From positions 41,935-105,934 of the forward strand of contig JALSJQ010000006.1 in assembly GCA_026989275.1 (NCBI GenBank): 64,000 nt of DNA, given 5' to 3'. The DNA comes from Albidovulum sp. GTDB taxonomy: Bacteria > Pseudomonadota > Alphaproteobacteria > Rhodobacterales > Rhodobacteraceae. Position numbers and translations under genes: made by a program. The notes under the pieces are model-generated. The model searched no databases and was not told the DNA's origin. It was given only the letters and a program-made list of their open reading frames with translations. Shown here one piece after another: positions 56,100 through 63,271 of the stretch. How positions within the stretch are numbered: position 1 is the stretch's first letter; each line of letters begins with the position of its first letter.

Positions 56100-57439
56100 G
56101 CCGGCACCTCCTCGGCACTGCGCCGGAATTCCAGCGCCAGTCGCTCGATACCGTTTGGCCGCAGTCGTACCTCGATGTCATTGGGCGAGACGATCACCTT
56201 CTCGACCAGCAATTTGACGATCCGCGCCTGTTCATCGGGGAACAGCTGTTCCCAGATCTCGTCCATCCGCGTCATGGCTACGGTGACCTGCGCCTCGTCC
56301 AGCGTGGGATCGAGACGCACCGCCCGCCTCGCGGCCTCCTCCACCATCTGCGGAGCCCGCAGAATAGCGCGGATCTGCTCTATTACCGCCGATTCCAGAT
56401 CCGCCGCCGGCAGCCGGGGCAGGCCCGACGCCCCGGCGTGCTCCTTGGCGTCGCGTTGGGGCTGGTAGTAGCGGTAGCGCCTGCCATAGCGGTTCTTGGT
56501 GTGGTAAGGCGACATGGCCCGCCCATCATTGCCGAACACCAGCCCCTTGAGCAGGAACGGCACCTTACCGCGGATGGCATTGGCCCGCTTGCGCCAGTTG
56601 GTTTCGAGGATGGCCTGGGCCTCATCCCAGAGCGCTTTGTCGATGATGGGCGGGTGCTCGCCTTTGTACCACTGCTCCTTGTGTTTGATCTCGCCCAGGT
56701 AGATGCGGTTGTTGAGCATCTTGTAGATCAGGCTCTTGTCGATGGGTTTTCCCTTCCGCACCCGGCCACTCTGGGTCACCCATGACTTGGAGGTGACGCC
56801 ATCGAGCCGCAGTTCCTTTACCAGCAGGGTCGTGGAACCCAGCTGGACGAAGCGACGGAAGATGTGCCGGACGGTCTTAGCCTCGCGCTCGTTGACCACC
56901 AGGCGCCGGTCCTTGACATCGTAGCCCAGCGGCGGAATGCCGCCCATCCACAGGCCCTTCTTCTTGCTGGCGGCGATCTTGTCGCGGATCCGCTCCCCCG
57001 TCACCTCCCGCTCGAACTGGGCGAACGAGAGCAGAATGTTCAGCATCAACCGCCCCATGGAGTTGGTGGTGTTGAACTGCTGGGTCACCGAGACGAATGA
57101 CACCCCGTGGCGCTCGAACAGCTCGATCATCTTCGAGAAGTCGGTCAGGCTTCGGGTAAGCCGGTCGATCTTGTAGACCACCACGATGTCGATGCGGCCC
57201 GCCTCGATGTCGGCCAGCAGGCGCTTGAGCGCCGGCCGGTCCATGTTGCCGCCGGAATAGGCCGGGTCGTCGTAGTCGTCGGCCACCGGGATCCATCCCT
57301 CGGCGCGCTGGCTGGCGATATAGGCGTGGCCGGCGTCACGCTGGGCGTCGATGGAGTTGTATTCCTGATCCAGCCCTTCGTCCGTGGAGACGCGGGTATA
57401 GACGGCGCAGCGCAGGCGGCGTTGAATGGCCTCACTCAT
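56096..57439 (-). CDS. Serine recombinase (resolvase/invertase superfamily, large type)
   Basis: A 447-residue site-specific recombinase. The catalytic N-domain has the nucleophile Ser18 in VYTRVSTDEGLDQ and the motif DIVVVYKIDRLTRSLTDF, then NTTNSMGRLMLNILLSFAQFERE. The recombinase domain carries GGIPPLGYDVKDRRLVVNE. The usual zinc-ribbon region (LLKGLVFGNDGRAMSP) lacks the Cys pairs, as in a subgroup of these enzymes. A coiled-coil C-terminus follows. It likely integrates or excises this element. It overlaps its neighbours by ATGA at both ends. Confidence 0.93.
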   Translation of the reverse strand: MSEAIQRRLRCAVYTRVSTDEGLDQEYNSIDAQRDAGHAYIASQRAEGWIPVADDYDDPAYSGGNMDRPALKRLLADIEAGRIDIVVVYKIDRLTRSLTDFSKMIELFERHGVSFVSVTQQFNTTNSMGRLMLNILLSFAQFEREVTGERIRDKIAASKKKGLWMGGIPPLGYDVKDRRLVVNEREAKTVRHIFRRFVQLGSTTLLVKELRLDGVTSKSWVTQSGRVRKGKPIDKSLIYKMLNNRIYLGEIKHKEQWYKGEHPPIIDKALWDEAQAILETNWRKRANAIRGKVPFLLKGLVFGNDGRAMSPYHTKNRYGRRYRYYQPQRDAKEHAGASGLPRLPAADLESAVIEQIRAILRAPQMVEEAARRAVRLDPTLDEAQVTVAMTRMDEIWEQLFPDEQARIVKLLVEKVIVSPNDIEVRLRPNGIERLALEFRRSAEEVPA

Positions 57440-57927
57440 CGCTCATCCTCCGCCTTGCGTCGGCTGCCCGGTTTGCGCAGACCGAAAAAGACCGGGCCGG
57501 ACCACTGGGCTCCGGTGATCTCCCGGGCGATGCGCGACAGGCTCCGGTAGACGCAGCCCTGGTATTCGAACTGCCCGTCGTGGGTGACCGTGACCCGGTG
57601 CTCCACGCCCTTGTACTCGCGGATCAGCACCGTGCCCGGCACCGGACAGTAGTCCCGACTGCACTTGAGCAGCTTGCCGTTGCGGATGAGCGTCTGGATG
57701 CGCTTCTGGTTGTTCTGCAGGAGGTTCCGGTTCTCCTTGCGGAAGACGATCTCCTGCAGCTTGTAGGCGATGCGCCGTTCCAGAAACCGTCGATTGTGGG
57801 TGGGGGCCTCGAAATGGAACAGGCGTCGCCACAGCGCCCGGACCTCGTCGATCGGCAGGTCGGGCAGCTGGGCGATCTGCGCTACCACTGAGGGCGGCGT
57901 GGGCGGGATCTTGTCGGCTTTGCTCAT
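57436..57927 (-). CDS. DUF2924 protein of recombinase module
   Basis: A 163-residue protein of the DUF2924 family. Seen: LPIDEVRALWRRLFHFEAP, NRRFLERRIAYKLQE, PGTVLIREYKGVEHRVTVTHDGQFEYQG (split here) and SLSRIAREITGAQWSGPVFFGL. The latter segment resembles small DNA-binding or accessory domains found beside serine recombinases. It is translationally coupled to the recombinase. Function is unknown; an accessory role in site-specific recombination is inferred from constant pairing. Confidence 0.88.
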   Translation of the reverse strand: MSKADKIPPTPPSVVAQIAQLPDLPIDEVRALWRRLFHFEAPTHNRRFLERRIAYKLQEIVFRKENRNLLQNNQKRIQTLIRNGKLLKCSRDYCPVPGTVLIREYKGVEHRVTVTHDGQFEYQGCVYRSLSRIAREITGAQWSGPVFFGLRKPGSRRKAEDER

Positions 57928-58127
57928 GCGGACTCCTCTCCGGGTTCGTTTGAGGGAGTCACATGAACGCTCTCGTCGCCCCCGAAGCCAAGTCCCAACT
58001 CGCCCTTTCCAGTCCCGGCGTTGGCCTCCCGCAACCGGGCCAGCCCCGCCGCTAACAGCCCCGCAATCTCAGCCTGGCGCTGCTCCGGGCTCATGCGCTC
58101 TGGGGGAACCTGTTTGATGCTGTCCAT
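57924..58127 (-). CDS. Small protein, first gene of recombinase operon
   Basis: A 67-residue acidic protein with one amphipathic helix (MSPEQRQAEIAGLLAAGLARLRE) broken by a Gly-rich tail. I chose the ATG at 58127 because AGGAG precedes it; a longer frame upstream runs through the divergent promoter region. The stop overlaps the DUF2924 start by ATGA. Similar short genes lead this module elsewhere, by recall. No function is known. Confidence 0.65.
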   Translation of the reverse strand: MDSIKQVPPERMSPEQRQAEIAGLLAAGLARLREANAGTGKGELGLGFGGDESVHVTPSNEPGEESA

Positions 58128-58283
58128 CGGTAACCGCTCCTGACCTTCCAACTCGCTCGCAACCGTAAGTGTCTGTCTGAAAAGGTGGAATATCCAGCGG
58201 GACGTTGCGGGTTCATGGGGGAATATGGAGGGGTATGCCGACAGCCGCCAAGCGCGCCACTGAAGTACCGGGAAGTTTGCCGT

Positions 58284-58325
58284 CATGTTTACAAATGACA
58301 ATAATTTTTCTATTCTGTAAACATG
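58284..58325 (+). promoter_or_regulatory. Leaderless promoter flanked by a perfect 10-bp inverted repeat
   Basis: The arms CATGTTTACA (58284-58293) and TGTAAACATG (58316-58325) enclose 22 AT-rich bases. TTTACA at 58288-58293 serves as -35 and TATTCT at 58311-58316 as -10, with a 17-base spacer, so transcription would begin at about the ATG at 58323. One arm covers the -35 and the other the -10/start. This fits autorepression by the XRE protein it precedes. Confidence 0.7.
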
Positions 58326-59393
58326 ATGGAGAATCCCGTGTTTGGCGAACGACTAAAACTGGCCCGCAAGCGCGCCGGCCTCTCCCTGCGGGGGCTGGCC
58401 GAGGCCATCGACCATGCCGTGACTGCCCAGGCTATCGGCCGCTACGAGCGCGGCGAGATGCTACCCGGCTCGGAGGTCGCCATCCGGCTTGCCAAGGCGC
58501 TGGAAGTCCCGCTGAGCTATCTGTTCACCCCCTCGGACATCCGGCTCGAAGGCCTCGAGTTTCGCAAGACCGCCAGAACCTCCGCCAAGGACCGCGCTCG
58601 GGTAGAAGCCGCGGTGCTCGATCATCTGGATCGTTACCTGCAGATCGAGGAACTGCTTGGCGTGGCAAGCCACGAGTGGGACCGGCCCGAGGGTGCGCCC
58701 TACCGGATCCAGAGCCTGGAGGATGCCGAGGCGGCAGCCGAGCAGTTGCGCCGGGACTGGAACCTCGGTGGGGATCCCATCCCCAACATGACCGAGCTGC
58801 TCGAGGAGCGCGGCATCAAGGTCCTCAAGCTGAACTTTCCCCTGGCCGTGGACGGACTGACCTGTCGGGTCGCACGCCCAGACGACGAGGATGTGCCGGT
58901 CATCATCAGCTCAAACGCCAAATCGGTGGAGCGGCAGCGCTTCACCCTGGCCCACGAGCTGGGACATATGGTCGTGCACTTGGAAAACGGAGATCTGGAC
59001 GAGGAAAAGGTCTGCCACCGCTTCGCCAGCGCCTTCCTGATGCCCCGCGAGGATCTGCTATTCGAGGTGGGTCAGCGGCGTCACAACTTTGGCTACACCG
59101 AGATCATCCAGATCAAGCACATGTTCGGCGTCAGCGCCGCGGCACTGATGGTGCGGCTCAAGGATCTCGAAGTCATTACCGAGGCAACCCTTACCCGCAT
59201 CTTTCGTGGCATCGGCCGGAGTTGGCGCAAGTCCGAACCGATGCCGTTGCCCGACAACGAGCAGCCCCGCCGCTTCGAGCGGCTGGTGTTCCGCGCCCTG
59301 GCCGAGGACATCATCTCCTTGCCCAAGGCTGCGGAACTGCTTGGACAAAGTACGGCGGAGATCGCCCGCGCCATGGATGGACCCGGGGAGTAG
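58323..59393 (+). CDS. XRE-type HTH fused to ImmA/IrrE metallopeptidase
   Basis: A 356-residue protein. The N-terminal helix-turn-helix is LKLARKRAGLSLRGLAEAID (about residues 11-30) with AIGRYERGEMLPGS. The central/C-terminal ImmA/IrrE zinc peptidase has FTLAHELGHMVVH (H211-E212-x-x-H215) and CHRFASAFLMP. Such proteins act as repressors that cleave themselves or a partner on a signal, or as antitoxins next to PIN toxins (COG2856 pairs). Starts at 58323 or 58326; the promoter suggests a leaderless message. It begins a four-gene operon. Confidence 0.9.
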   Translation: MMENPVFGERLKLARKRAGLSLRGLAEAIDHAVTAQAIGRYERGEMLPGSEVAIRLAKALEVPLSYLFTPSDIRLEGLEFRKTARTSAKDRARVEAAVLDHLDRYLQIEELLGVASHEWDRPEGAPYRIQSLEDAEAAAEQLRRDWNLGGDPIPNMTELLEERGIKVLKLNFPLAVDGLTCRVARPDDEDVPVIISSNAKSVERQRFTLAHELGHMVVHLENGDLDEEKVCHRFASAFLMPREDLLFEVGQRRHNFGYTEIIQIKHMFGVSAAALMVRLKDLEVITEATLTRIFRGIGRSWRKSEPMPLPDNEQPRRFERLVFRALAEDIISLPKAAELLGQSTAEIARAMDGPGE

Positions 59394-59399
59394 CCGTTT

Positions 59400-59906
59400 G
59401 TGCGGGTGTTGGTGAGCGATGCTTCTGTCCTGATCGAGCTTTCGAAGTGGTCCCTCCTCGAAGCCATCTTCGAGCTGCCTTGCGAATTTGCGGTCCCGGA
59501 CATCCTCTATGAGGACGAGCTGCTCGACCTGCATGGCCTGACCAGGGAAGACCTCGTGGACCTCGGCCTGCGGATTGAGCACCTGGACTCCGATGGCGTG
59601 ACCCGGGCGGTTGGATACCAGGCGCGACGCCCGCAGCTGACCCTTCACGACTGTTTTGCTATCGCTCTCTCGGCGCTCAACGACTGGCCGCTACTGAGCA
59701 GCGACAAGCGCATGCGCAGGATGGCCGAGGAGGAATCCATCGAGGTTCTGGGCGTGTTCTGGGTCATTGATCAGCTCGAAGCCAAGGGGATCGTCCCGGC
59801 TGAAACACTGGCGGAAGCTCTGGCCGGCATGCTGGAGGACCCGCGAACACACCTGCCGGCTTCGGAAATCCGCAAACGGCTCAAGCGCATGAGAGGAAAC
59901 GATTAA
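59400..59906 (+). CDS. PIN-like nuclease, putative toxin paired with the XRE-ImmA protein
   Basis: A 168-residue protein. The N-terminal strand ends in LVSDASVLIELSK with the first PIN Asp (D7). LTLHDCFAIALSAL supplies the central Asp and LLSSDKRMRRMAE the C-terminal Asp of a PIN site. PIN proteins are metal-dependent ribonucleases and frequent toxins. The start is GTG at 59400, 6 bases after the upstream stop, with GGGGAG before it. Its immediate linkage to an ImmA/IrrE regulator matches known toxin-antitoxin pairs. The C-terminus is Lys/Arg-rich. Confidence 0.8.
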   Translation: MRVLVSDASVLIELSKWSLLEAIFELPCEFAVPDILYEDELLDLHGLTREDLVDLGLRIEHLDSDGVTRAVGYQARRPQLTLHDCFAIALSALNDWPLLSSDKRMRRMAEEESIEVLGVFWVIDQLEAKGIVPAETLAEALAGMLEDPRTHLPASEIRKRLKRMRGND

Positions 59907-59947
59907 CCACCACCGTCCCCTGAAAGCGGTCCTTCAAGGAGACATGC

Positions 59948-61174
59948 ATGAAAGACGCCCAGAATCTCGCCAAACTGCTAGGCCACCTCCCGCCGAAGGT
60001 CTTTCGGGCCTTCATGATCGAGGAATTCAATGCCACGCTGCCTGAACTTCAGGAAAAGGATGGCAAGCGGAAACAACGTGCCGAGATGGCACAGGCCATC
60101 AACACCCTGCCAATCCCCAGCCGCCAGAAGATGGAGGAGATCGCAGAGAAGATCGTGCTTCTCTGTGATGCGCCAGGTCAAGATGCCATGGATGGCGTTC
60201 AGGATGAAATCTTCGATGACAACGGCCGCGAAACCTTCGACAAGCTGTCCAACCAATACGAACGAAGCCTGTGGCTCTACCGTAACGAGCAGGAACTTTT
60301 CCAGCGTGCGCTGGACTGGCGGCAGGCGGACTATCTGCACCAAAGCCAAATCTATTACGACGGCTTCATGGCACCGAAAGATCTCACCGTCTTGGATGAC
60401 AAGACCTCCATTGACGACTTCCATGAGAAGCTGGCTGCGCATTTCAATTGCGACGTAAAAGACATCGCTGTACAGGTATTCCGCCGGCTACGGCCCAATG
60501 CCGAGGACGGTGACGACGTCGCCCTACATCAGATCAGCATCCACTACAACCGCCCACCTGAGTCCGTGGAGCGCGTGGAGGACAGCAATGTGGTCCCGCA
60601 GGAAATCATCCGTGCGGAGTCTTCCTTCGTCACCTACGAACCGGACAACGGAAACCTGGAGGTACTCTCTCGCGGTAAAAAGGGCCGAGAAGATCTGGCA
60701 AGATTGGTGGCGGACACCTTGCTGCAGTCGCCGATTACCGGCGAGAAGGTGCCCATCAAGCAATACGACTACCAGAGCCTGGCTGAGCCCAGGGAGTTCG
60801 ATATCAGTGACGAGCCTGTCGCCTGGGTCAAGGTCACGGAACTGGGTTACAGCGTAGGCACTCGAAGCCTCCTGGTGAAGATGTGGTCCAATGATCCAGA
60901 CGACATCTTTACCGCTGGTCGTTCTCTGGTCGGGCCGGATTTTGACTACCGCCGCAGGCCGCTCACCTACGCCAAGATCGCCGTGCGCCTGCGCAAGGAA
61001 GGCCGAGGGCGGGCGCGCACGGTATCGATCGTGCTGCGTGGCGACAACAAGTGCAACATCAAGGCAAAGCGCGAGAAGGATCGGGCCCTGTGCGACCGGC
61101 TGCTGGTTAAATGGGGGCTGGTCAAGGAGATCGGCAGTGTCGAGAGTCCCCATCCCGACGCCTCTGCTGCTTGA
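59948..61174 (+). CDS. Unrecognised protein in the XRE-PIN operon
   Basis: A 408-residue soluble protein I do not recognise. Residues about 1-150 are helical and charged (for example LPELQEKDGKRKQRAEM, then WLYRNEQELFQRALDWRQAD). The middle is strongly acidic (LRPNAEDGDDVALH). The C-terminal third is basic (YAKIAVRLRKEGRGRARTV, then DNKCNIKAKREKDRALCDR), suggesting nucleic-acid contact. No P-loop, zinc motif or membrane helix is visible. It starts 41 bases after the PIN gene with AAGGAG upstream, and its last 38 bases overlap the next gene, so the two are co-translated. Confidence 0.75.
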   Translation: MKDAQNLAKLLGHLPPKVFRAFMIEEFNATLPELQEKDGKRKQRAEMAQAINTLPIPSRQKMEEIAEKIVLLCDAPGQDAMDGVQDEIFDDNGRETFDKLSNQYERSLWLYRNEQELFQRALDWRQADYLHQSQIYYDGFMAPKDLTVLDDKTSIDDFHEKLAAHFNCDVKDIAVQVFRRLRPNAEDGDDVALHQISIHYNRPPESVERVEDSNVVPQEIIRAESSFVTYEPDNGNLEVLSRGKKGREDLARLVADTLLQSPITGEKVPIKQYDYQSLAEPREFDISDEPVAWVKVTELGYSVGTRSLLVKMWSNDPDDIFTAGRSLVGPDFDYRRRPLTYAKIAVRLRKEGRGRARTVSIVLRGDNKCNIKAKREKDRALCDRLLVKWGLVKEIGSVESPHPDASAA

Positions 61175-62138
61175 ACTGCTTGCGCTGTTCGACCGGGCGC
61201 AGCAATCCATCGCGGGCGCCGAGAACATTCGCCTCCAGGGCATCCCCGGTTGGGAACTGTTCCGGGGTGAAGTGCCGTGCAACCCCCTGCTCGAACCCTG
61301 GCTCGAACGCGCCGGCGATGCCGGCTTCTATGTCGTAGATGCCGATCGGGAGCCGGTACCGGTCGAAATCGAATATGACCATGATGGGACCATCGGCTAC
61401 CGCTGTCCCGACACCTTCAGGCATATACCACTCCATGACCGGGAAGTTGGGGTCTATATCGTCAACCCCCAGCCCTTGCTGACCCTCGTCGCCGATCTGC
61501 TGGATATCTCCCAGGCCGATCGCCGGTACCTCAACAGGGCACGCCTCGATGGCGCGCTTTGGCATCTCGGGTTCGCAAGGCTGGGACAGGTACGCACCGG
61601 GATCTGGCTGGCCCGTGATGTGGACGGCCGGTTGCCCGATCTTCTTCGCTTTTTCAACGATCGCACCCTGCCAGAAGACGGCCTGATTCTGAGCTGTGGC
61701 AACCCGCCCCCTGACATCGTCACGCCGCCCAGGGCGTATCGCTTTGCCTCACTGCCCGATGCCCTGATTCCCGTCAGCGAGGAGACGGATATCGATACCC
61801 ACATGCTCGAACGCGTCCTTACCGCACCTGCGGGCATAACGACCGAGCCGTCGCCGCCAGTCCATTACGACAGCCATACCCAGACTCTCACCATTCGAGG
61901 AATCCCTGAGCCGTGGCAGATCAGGGGTGAGCGCCAGGCTCGAGCCATAGAGTTCATGTATGTACAGTGGCAGAAAGGCCGGGATCTTCTCGATGCAGCA
62001 GAAATCCTAAACGCGACCTATCCAGAGAAGCCTCACGCTCGAAGCCGTCGCATACAGAACCTGTTCGCCGGCAACCCGCAGTGGCGCACCTACATCGCCA
62101 ACCCCGAACGCGGGAAATACGGCTTCAACATTCCCTGA
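61137..62138 (+). CDS. Unrecognised protein with C-terminal winged-helix-like region
   Basis: A 333-residue protein I do not recognise. The N-terminus is amphipathic (LLLELLALFDRAQQSI), the middle is mixed alpha/beta, and a C-terminal segment of about 65 residues (QARAIEFMYVQWQKGRDLLD, then NPERGKYGF) looks like a winged helix. The start is GTG at 61137, preceded by AAGGAGAT inside the upstream gene; the 38-base overlap indicates coupling. An intrinsic terminator lies 20 bases after the stop, so this is the last operon gene. The pair with the previous gene may form a complex. Confidence 0.75.
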   Translation: MSRVPIPTPLLLELLALFDRAQQSIAGAENIRLQGIPGWELFRGEVPCNPLLEPWLERAGDAGFYVVDADREPVPVEIEYDHDGTIGYRCPDTFRHIPLHDREVGVYIVNPQPLLTLVADLLDISQADRRYLNRARLDGALWHLGFARLGQVRTGIWLARDVDGRLPDLLRFFNDRTLPEDGLILSCGNPPPDIVTPPRAYRFASLPDALIPVSEETDIDTHMLERVLTAPAGITTEPSPPVHYDSHTQTLTIRGIPEPWQIRGERQARAIEFMYVQWQKGRDLLDAAEILNATYPEKPHARSRRIQNLFAGNPQWRTYIANPERGKYGFNIP

Positions 62139-62158
62139 CTCGACTCCCCCACCCCACC

Positions 62159-62182
62159 AAGCCGCCATCGCGTGGCTTTTTT
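62159..62182 (+). terminator. Terminator of the XRE-PIN operon
   Basis: A 7-bp stem AAGCCGC / GTGGCTT with a CATC-type loop, followed by a run of T (TTTT after the pairing Ts). Confidence 0.8.
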
Positions 62183-62210
62183 GTTGCCTGAACAAGGTCG
62201 GGAGGTACTC

Positions 62211-62252
62211 CGTACATTTCTCCGTACATCCGAGCCGGCGACGCCCGTACAT
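62211..62252. repeat. Three direct CGTACAT repeats (iteron-like)
   Basis: Copies at 62211-62217, 62223-62229 and 62246-62252; start-to-start distances are 12 and 23 bases, roughly one and two helical turns. They lie in the spacer before the HTH gene at 62305 and may be its binding sites or part of an origin or attachment site. Confidence 0.5.
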
Positions 62253-62304
62253 CCTCCTTCCCAGAATCACCTCACGTTCCCGCAACAACCCATAGGAGCG
62301 AATC

Positions 62305-62517
62305 GTGAGTGTGAAACATCTGAACCAACGCCAACTGGCCGAACGCTGGGGCGTCAGCGAAGCCACGCTGGAACGCTGGCGCAGCGAGGGCATCGGCCCG
62401 ATCTTCCTCAAACTGCACGGGCGCGTGCTCTACCGCGTGGAGGACATCGAGTCCTACGAGGCCGACTGTCTGCGCAAGAGCACCTCGGAGCGCGCAAGCG
62501 CGGGAGGTGCCGCATGA
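62305..62517 (+). CDS. AlpA/excisionase-like helix-turn-helix protein
   Basis: A 70-residue MerR-like single HTH protein: LNQRQLAERWGVSEATLERW, then GRVLYRVEDIESYE, the pattern of AlpA/Xis-type regulators that turn on phage or element genes. The GTG at 62305 has TAGGAG upstream. The stop overlaps the next ATG (ATGA), so it heads a phage-like operon. Three CGTACAT repeats lie just before it. Confidence 0.82.
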   Translation: MSVKHLNQRQLAERWGVSEATLERWRSEGIGPIFLKLHGRVLYRVEDIESYEADCLRKSTSERASAGGAA

Positions 62518-62987
62518 CCGCCACCTTTATCTCCAACCAGGTGCTGGCCACGCCGCCCGGCGATCTCGCGAGGCAGCCCGCCGAAACCCTGTTCCGCATC
62601 AAGAACGACGCCGCCGACCTGCTGGCCTCGGCCCGCGCGCTTGTCGAGCACATCGACCGCGCCCTGGAGCTGAAGTACGCCGACCGGGCGCAGGCGGCTC
62701 GCCTGGCAGCCGGCAAGGACACCGGCGTGGTGCATTTCGACGATGGCCCGGTGCGCGTGACCGCGGACCTGCCCAAACGGGTCTCTTGGGACCAGAAGCG
62801 GCTCGCCGAGATCGTGCGCCGCATCGAGGCCAGCGGCGACGACCCCACCGAGTACGTCGAGATCACCTATCGCGTCCCCGAGAGCCGCTTCAACGCCTGG
62901 CCCGAGCCCATCCGGCAGGCTTTCGCACCCGCCCGCACCCTCAAGACCGGCAAGCCCGGTTTCCGTCTCGCTTTGATGCAGGAGTAA
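62514..62987 (+). CDS. Phage-like hypothetical protein
   Basis: A 157-residue protein with an N-terminal helical part (FRIKNDAADLLASARALVEH) and a C-terminal part with PKRVSWDQKRLAEIVRRIEA and YVEITYRVPESRFNAWPE. The start at 62514 overlaps the HTH gene by ATGA. Similar small proteins occur in phage replication or early regions, by recall only. No enzymatic motif is visible. Confidence 0.65.
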   Translation: MTATFISNQVLATPPGDLARQPAETLFRIKNDAADLLASARALVEHIDRALELKYADRAQAARLAAGKDTGVVHFDDGPVRVTADLPKRVSWDQKRLAEIVRRIEASGDDPTEYVEITYRVPESRFNAWPEPIRQAFAPARTLKTGKPGFRLALMQE

Positions 62988-62992
62988 CCGCC

Positions 62993-63271
62993 ATGTTCAA
63001 GAAACGCACTTTGCTCGACCGTCTGCGCAAGCAGAACCTGTTTCTGGATGAACTCCCCTCGTTGATCCACGTGGACGGCACGGAGGTAGCGCTCGAGGAA
63101 GCCACGCTCGATCAGGTAGCGTTCGCCATCCTCGAGATGGAAGAAGGCCTCCGTCCTGTCAGCCGGCGCATGCACGCGCTCCGCGAGCTGGTGGAACAGG
63201 CCCGCAAACGCCGCGGCCTCGGCGCGCAGCGCATCGACGAGATCTTCTCCGACGAGGAGGCCCGGTCATGA
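62993..63271 (+). CDS. Small phage-like hypothetical protein
   Basis: A 92-residue charged helical protein (KKRTLLDRLRKQNLFLDELP, later MHALRELVEQARKRRGLG). Start at 62993, 5 bases after the previous stop, with AGGAG upstream; the stop overlaps the next ATG as ATGA. No domain was recognised. It belongs to the same operon as its neighbours. Confidence 0.6.
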   Translation: MFKKRTLLDRLRKQNLFLDELPSLIHVDGTEVALEEATLDQVAFAILEMEEGLRPVSRRMHALRELVEQARKRRGLGAQRIDEIFSDEEARS

